In this document: piece by piece, positions 59,007-64,000 of the stretch
How positions within the stretch are numbered: position 1 is the stretch's first letter
How the letters are laid out: every line of letters begins with the position of its first letter
Source of the DNA: Lucifuga dentata
Taxonomy: Eukaryota; Chordata; Actinopteri; Ophidiiformes; Bythitidae
Assembly: GCA_014773175.1 (NCBI GenBank)
Contig: VXCM01000265.1
Coordinates: forward strand, 161,501 to 225,500
DNA: 64,000 nucleotides
Direction of reading: 5' to 3'
Position numbers and translations under genes: made by a program
The notes under the pieces: model-generated
Told to the model about the DNA's origin: nothing
Database searches by the model: none
Seen by the model: only the letters and a program-made list of their open reading frames with translations

Positions 59007-59079
59007 AGAGAGAACAGATCATATCCATATGTCAGCAGCTCCTGAGCACCCTGCCTTTAACATGGAGCTGGTGTATTTC

Positions 59080-59300
59080 TGCTTAATTGAAGCATTCAGC
59101 TGTTTACAGCTCACACAAAAACAGCAAGGGTTTATTTATGGCCAATTATAGAGTAGTGTTTTGAATGAAGGAGGCCCATTATGGATTCCAGCCCTTTTGA
59201 TTCTAATTAGTCATTGTGTTCAGGTTTTGGTTTACATGCCTGATTTACTGGGGAGTAGGCGGCGGGGGTGAGAATTAATTTTCTATTAAACAACATATTC
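59080..59300. promoter_or_regulatory. candidate conserved noncoding element
   Basis: A repeat-free segment with GCCAATTATAGAG, TTCTAATTAGTCATTG and GAGAATTAATTTTC, all homeodomain-type words. No frame of note. Weak call. Confidence 0.22.
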
Positions 59301-59596
59301 GCGTTACTGAATCAGACCAAAGCTTGCTGAGAAACAAGACATGAAAACAATAACTGGAGAACAAACTGCTGTAATGCTGCAGTGCTTACATCTCAACTCT
59401 GCTTTTTATGTGCACTCATAGAAATGAAGAAATTAAAAGACCGGGCTGTAAGAACAACACAAATCTGGCTGTTATACTCTGTTAGCCAACTCCAACTGCT
59501 ACTATAATTCACAGTGTTTGTCTTGATCGATTTAGTTGATCCTAAAATCATAAGGAAGTTTTCATTCTGCTTGAGACAACATTCAATCATTTCTTA

Positions 59597-60424
59597 CAAG
59601 GCTGTGCCATATCACATTGTTCATGGTAATACAGGCAGAATTTTTATATGATAAAATTTGCCACGCCAGGATTTTGATGATAATGCGTGAAGACCTGTTG
59701 ATGAATGTTCACATTATGCGTAACAAGAAGAAACAAAGCAAGCGCACCCGAAAGTAGCTCAGTTAGCACTTGACGCATTAGTTCCTAAAAAAGGGAGCTA
59801 TCTCGGTTGTTTGGAAATTGTTCAGCTATTGGCTAACAGCCAAAGCTGGAAACAAATTTGACTCTCCACAAAGAAAGTCAAAAGTCACGTGAGGAGGCTG
59901 ACTTGCAACGCAAAGCAAGAAGGAAGTGATTCTGACTCAGCCAAGCATGATTAAGTGTTAGCTAGCTGTACTCCCTTTGATGGAAAAAGTAAACGTGTGG
60001 AGAAGTTAGCAAAGTGGTGACTTGTTGCGATGTTTGAAAGGCGTTAGCCTTGTTGAGGTCCAGTTGAGGTCTTTCCTCAACAACAGGCATTGTGGCGGAT
60101 TTGGACTTCAGAGCGTAAATAAGTGCAGCATCATTGATGCTATTTAGCTCTGGAGAGAAAAGATCAGCCAAAGATCAGCTCTTAAGATATCATCAGTCAT
60201 TTCAATTGGTGATATTTATGTTTTACACTATTGAAGAGTCGCAGGTTAAGCTATTTTGAGTAACTGTTACATCATTTGATCGTACTGTATTTTTACAGTT
60301 TGCGAGATCATATACCTGCAATCACCAATATAATGTTCAGTATTACATTGTTCATGTCATCTTGAATATTACTGTAAAAATACTTTGAGATATTGTGATA
60401 TTAGTTTAAGGCTATATTCCCCAC
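59597..60424 (+). mobile_element. hAT transposon relic with ruined BED-finger transposase
   Basis: The left end AAGGCTGTGCCATATCAC and TCATGGTAATACAGG correspond to the nested copy at 50802. The right end, from AATGTTCAGTATTACATT to GTTTAAGGCTATATTCCCC, also matches it. Inside, a plus-strand frame from 59782 reads KKGAISVVWKLFSYW and then KAGNKF, resembling the start of the BED zinc finger (SVVW-F) in hAT transposases. The usual cysteine and histidine ligands are not intact. A later frame at 59970-60017 reads TPFDGKSKRVEKLAKW, like the conserved YDxKSxRW segment. Stops and frameshifts lie between. No dimerisation domain remains. An 8-bp target duplication is not visible. Confidence 0.7.
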
Positions 60425-60445
60425 CTTTAATATATTATATCAAGC

Positions 60446-60600
60446 CAATGGTTCTCAAACTGTGCTACATGTACTACAGATGGCACTTGAAGTGCTCCCT
60501 TGTGGTACCAGATGACTGGCAATTTGTGCAGACACTTGAAACAACTTAAATCTATGTTATTGTGACAAGTTATTCAGAAATAAAATGGGTTTAATTTAGA
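60446..60600 (+). mobile_element. hAT-like MITE left end (GGTTCTCAAACTG)
   Basis: CAATGGTTCTCAAACTGTGC, then ACATGTACTACAGATGG, CACTTGAAGTGCTCCC and TTGTGGTACCAGATGAC match the start of a hAT-type nonautonomous repeat that I remember as common in fish. The right inverted end (CAGTTTGAGAACC) is not found downstream, so the copy seems truncated or too diverged. The given end is approximate. Confidence 0.5.
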
Positions 60601-63600
60601 AAAAGTTATTTTTATTATTGTTTTCATAGAAATTTTTTTTTTTTTCACTCTGTCAGTACAGCACACATGCAGAAATGAATTTTTCTTGTAATTTTTCTTA
60701 GTTGATGAGGTGCTGCTACTACTGAAATACACTAAAACCAAAGAAATCTGGATTATAAGTAACTTATAAAAGTGACTGCTATTTCATTACAAATTTGTGT
60801 ATCAAAAGGTGAAAAAAGAACTTTTTTTTCTTCGCCATGCATACCTTAAAAACTGATGACAAGCATGAGCTATTCATTACAAGAAATCGGTTTGCTAAAC
60901 CTGAGCCCACGGTTTCCCAACAAAGAACTGTTAATTTGCAAATGAATGGGCGTAAGGAGCACCTTTAAGCTTCATCTGCAAACCAAAGCTAGCCCTTTGA
61001 TGTACAAATATCCTACATTTAACAAGTTAAAGTCACAAAGGTCAAAGAGGACAAAATATTGCTTTACAAAATCAACATCAATATGCTATCAGAATTCTAC
61101 ACAAATGCTCATTTTTATACTAAAATAAAATCCAGCATGACCTTAATATGATTGGTTTTTCTGTTTTTCTGTTATGAATACATAAACAGCACAGTTCTAC
61201 TTTGTTCCTCTTTTAAAGCATTTTGACTTATTTATGGTGACTGTGTAGCAATTAATATTACACAGGCGGCATTGTCATTTTTCAAGCCATTTCCCAGGAA
61301 ATGTTCTACACCCCATAATGGCCCCTCTAACGCTGTAGCTGTCATGTCCTGGACAGCTGCATTTTTACAAGACAAACTCAGGCACGTCACATTCATCTCT
61401 CTGTGGACTAACTTGCTGCTCATTGCCACACGATAAACACACACACGCGCACAGGCACACACAGGCCAAGGCCAGCAGCTGTTAATAGCTGCTTGGAAAA
61501 CTTTGATTAATATTTCACCCCTTGGTGCAGGACTGCTGAGCGAGTGTCACCTTCCAAATAGTGTCCCATGAAACCTTCTCTTTCCGGACTATACTTTGCC
61601 AGGTTGAGATGATAAATCTGTTAGTAAGATCCCCCAAAACCTCATCAGGCTAATTACAGCGTAGCCAGCCACGCAGCTCAGATGCATGTCCATGTGTGCG
61701 TGCCTGTGTGCACACATGTTTGGGTGGGGGTTTGGATTGTAGCCAGGTTAGCAGTGCTGGAGCATGGCAAGCTATGTAAAGAAATTGAGTCCTCACCCTT
61801 CAAATTAAGGAGCTCTCAAGCAGAATTCAGATCACCTTCCTCATGTTCATTCCCAGCATCTGCCTGCTTAGAAACCTGAGGCTTTGGTCAAAGCTTTAAA
61901 TCAGCGGAGGAGCCGAACCTGGTCCATCACAGGACAGGGAGCTTGGCTGTGATACGTAACAAACACAAGCATGAAGGGTGTGAAAATGTGGCTGACACAC
62001 CTGGATGTAAACACTATTGCACCACTGAGAGCATTTTTTTTTCCGTGGCTGTTGCCATTAAATGGAAGGGACAAGGTGACAAAACCTTGAATCTCAACAT
62101 CATGTGTTTCACAACTACAAAATGCAGACAAGAAAGGTGACAACATCATTAAGCCAAAACAGAGAGCAAAGAGGAAAGATATTAATATAAAATGTATAAA
62201 AATTCTACTTATATACAATCTTTCATATGGATTAATTAAACCACACATGCTTAACATCCGAGGTAATGATTATTCACATCAAAACACAGAACGAGAGGAC
62301 ATGCTAATGACTTGTAATCAATAATAACCTGTTTCCTTCCATCTGCTCCCACAGACTGAAAATGACAACACTACCAATAATACCACAAAGGCATGTGTAT
62401 GGGAGAAATATGAGCATATTTGTGTCATCCCACATCTCCAGGTGTGTACGCTGCAGCAAGGCACAGCTTCTCTGTCAGCTGTTGTCTTTTGTTTCCACAC
62501 ACCTCACACTGCTTGCAGCACCTGTCTTTCTCATGCCTCTGTGAAGGTTGAGAGGAAGGATAGAGGATGGAGAAGGTGGGTGTCACCTGGGGTCTTTTGA
62601 CTGAGAGAGGCTGTCATGCCCATCAGTGCCCCAGCAGGCCCGCCAATCACACACAGGCAGGCCCACGCTGAGACAAGTCCAGAGAAAACAAGCAAACAAG
62701 ACAACAATCGGCAACAATCTTTAAACACACTTGTCATTCTCCTCAGAGAAATTTCCATTTCAGCTATTTAAGTGGCGCATGAAAACGCGACAGCCATCGC
62801 CAACGATCTCTAAACACAACTCTGGTGTTCTCCCTCCTCGGAGAGATTACGGATTTCCAGCCATTTAGCAGACAATGAGAGGCATCTGCCGATTTATGGG
62901 ATTGGCACAGCACGTGTTGGTATGTCGCAGCCTGACTGGGTTGAGCGTGGTGTGGTGTGTCATTTTTGGGCTCGCTGTTGCTCAACATCAAGAGAAATCG
63001 ATGGCGTCTCCACAGGGGCAGGGAGGCCTGTGGAATAGAGGAGCTTCTCAGGTCTGTTTGAACTCATTTTCTTTTCTGGGCGGTTGCCCCCTTGCTCAGC
63101 CCCCTAAGGCATCTCCCTCGCAGCAGGCCCTGACAGCTTGACACATTGACAGCTGCCGCTGAATGACAACTGATTTGTACAAATTTCAAGCCTTATAAAT
63201 CTACCTGTCACAACAAGAGCATAAAAGAGCTCGGACCCAGCAGGTAATTCGGAAGTGGTGGGGGAAAGAAGAAAAAAGGCCGCTTCCTCCTCCTCGTCTT
63301 CTTCTCTCCTGACAGCCCAGCCTGAGAGAAAAAGACGGAAGATAGAGAGAGTAAAAAGACAATGTGGCTGTTTTTTTTGCTTTCTTGCCAGTACACCATC
63401 GTCCTCTCCTCAGGTCCACTTTGAGTAAGAACTGGTGAAGCCATTCTCTTGCCGAACGGGCGATCATTCGTCTCATTTAGAGCATTTAGAGATTATAAAG
63501 AGTGGACTGAAAATGGAAAAGTGCAATTTTGTTTTACACCAACATTAAAGCAGCACCACCTGCTACTCACAGGATTATCACATCAGTCTGCTTCTCAAGG

Positions 63601-63687
63601 CTCTCACTGGGTAAACAAGCAGCCTCTTTTTATGGTATTTAAACAATATCCAGTACGGCTCTGCTGCAGCACCACTACCTACTCCAA
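60601..63687. other. noncoding stretch, no gene recognised
   Basis: No exon found. A TG-rich tract lies near 61686-61716 and a T-rich run at 60631-60645. The minus-strand frame at 61901-62257 (118 codons) starts in ordinary sequence and has no motif. A CNE-like part at 62780-63180 is listed separately, and the part at 63250-63360 is purine/pyrimidine-biased. Confidence 0.5.
62780..63180. promoter_or_regulatory. candidate conserved noncoding element
   Basis: A repeat-free, balanced-composition segment including GGAGAGATTACGGATTTCC and ATTGACAGCTGCCGCTG. A TGACAGCT word (TALE-homeodomain-like) occurs twice near its right end. No support from coding potential. Weak call. Confidence 0.2.
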
Positions 63688-63716
63688 CCCCCCCCCCANG
63701 GGGGGGGGGGGGGGGG
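63688..63716. repeat. poly-C / n / poly-G junction
   Basis: A C-run ends in A and n (63699), then a G-run follows. Joined complementary homopolymers at a placeholder suggest an unresolved contig join. Confidence 0.88.
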
Positions 63717-64000
63717 CAGAAGAAAATCAATAAGAGTGACAAACAGAAAAACGAGTTTATAATTCTGAATGAGTTGTCTTTCTCATTTTTAAAGGGATGA
63801 TGGCGCATCTATCCAGGCTATTCATGGCATGCCAGTGATTCCTTTCAAATGTAAACGTTTCTGTGATGAATAGTCCTTAAACTTACTTCTAAATATAATG
63901 GTAATATGCTGGTATATGGCTTTCAAGTCCTGCCAAAGCTCCTACACGTTCTGTCAGCAGTTCATTAAGATAAAACAAAGCGATCAAATGTCTCATTCTC
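63717..64000. other. noncoding end of window
   Basis: Under 300 bases with no recognised feature. Confidence 0.5.

Noticed and set aside
1..64000. CRISPR array, phage, operon or other microbial system
   Set aside because: There are no regularly spaced repeats with unique spacers, no dense coding and no ribosome-binding-site-led frames. The DNA is clearly vertebrate-like.

Overview
This 64 kb window looks like noncoding nuclear DNA from a bony fish, probably a spiny-rayed teleost. The signs are abundant CA/GA microsatellites, decayed L2-type and RTE-type LINE pieces, hAT, Tc1-like and PIF/Harbinger-like DNA transposon relics, and several short repeats that I recognise from memory as common in teleost genomes. 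I found no convincing protein-coding exon, tRNA, rRNA, bacterial-type operon, CRISPR array or phage. Every long open frame is either low-complexity translation, runs through an N gap, or has no recognisable domain. The window is best read as an intergenic desert or a very large intron.

Layout. 1-6 kb: unannotated sequence, then a half-length copy of a TTAA-flanked MITE (5990-6290). 6-17 kb: mostly unannotated, with a (GA)n tract, an L2-type reverse transcriptase scrap at 8.9 kb and a common teleost repeat at 15.2 kb. 17-23 kb: a PIF-like MITE copy (17.4 kb), a second L2 RT scrap on the opposite strand (21.4 kb) that abuts another putative DNA element, and a 30-bp palindrome. 24-33 kb: rich in microsatellites, with two RTE 3' ends around a 73-bp-arm hairpin element (28.0 kb) and a 273-base N gap inside a (GA)n tract. 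33-40 kb: a full MITE copy (33.1 kb) and two PIF-like MITEs (34.8 and 39.7 kb). 40-45 kb: largely featureless, ending in a Tc1-like MITE (44.7 kb). 46-52 kb: a cluster of four more copies of the TTAA-flanked MITE, one a foldback form and one interrupted by a hAT insertion. 52-64 kb: microsatellites, a 271-bp MITE, a perfect 21-bp hairpin, a hAT element with a ruined BED-finger transposase (59.6 kb), and several stretches that look like conserved noncoding elements but cannot be proven so from one sequence.

The assembly leaves clear marks. There are at least 18 single n characters. Four sit between exact direct duplications of 65-66 bp, which is almost certainly unmerged contig overlap. The others sit in or between homopolymer runs. 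These duplications should not be read as biology.

I did not find a new biological system. The most informative structures are the six-copy TTAA-flanked MITE family with its foldback and minimal derivatives, the nested hAT insertion with an 8-bp target duplication that gives a relative age order, and the perfect short-loop inverted repeats.
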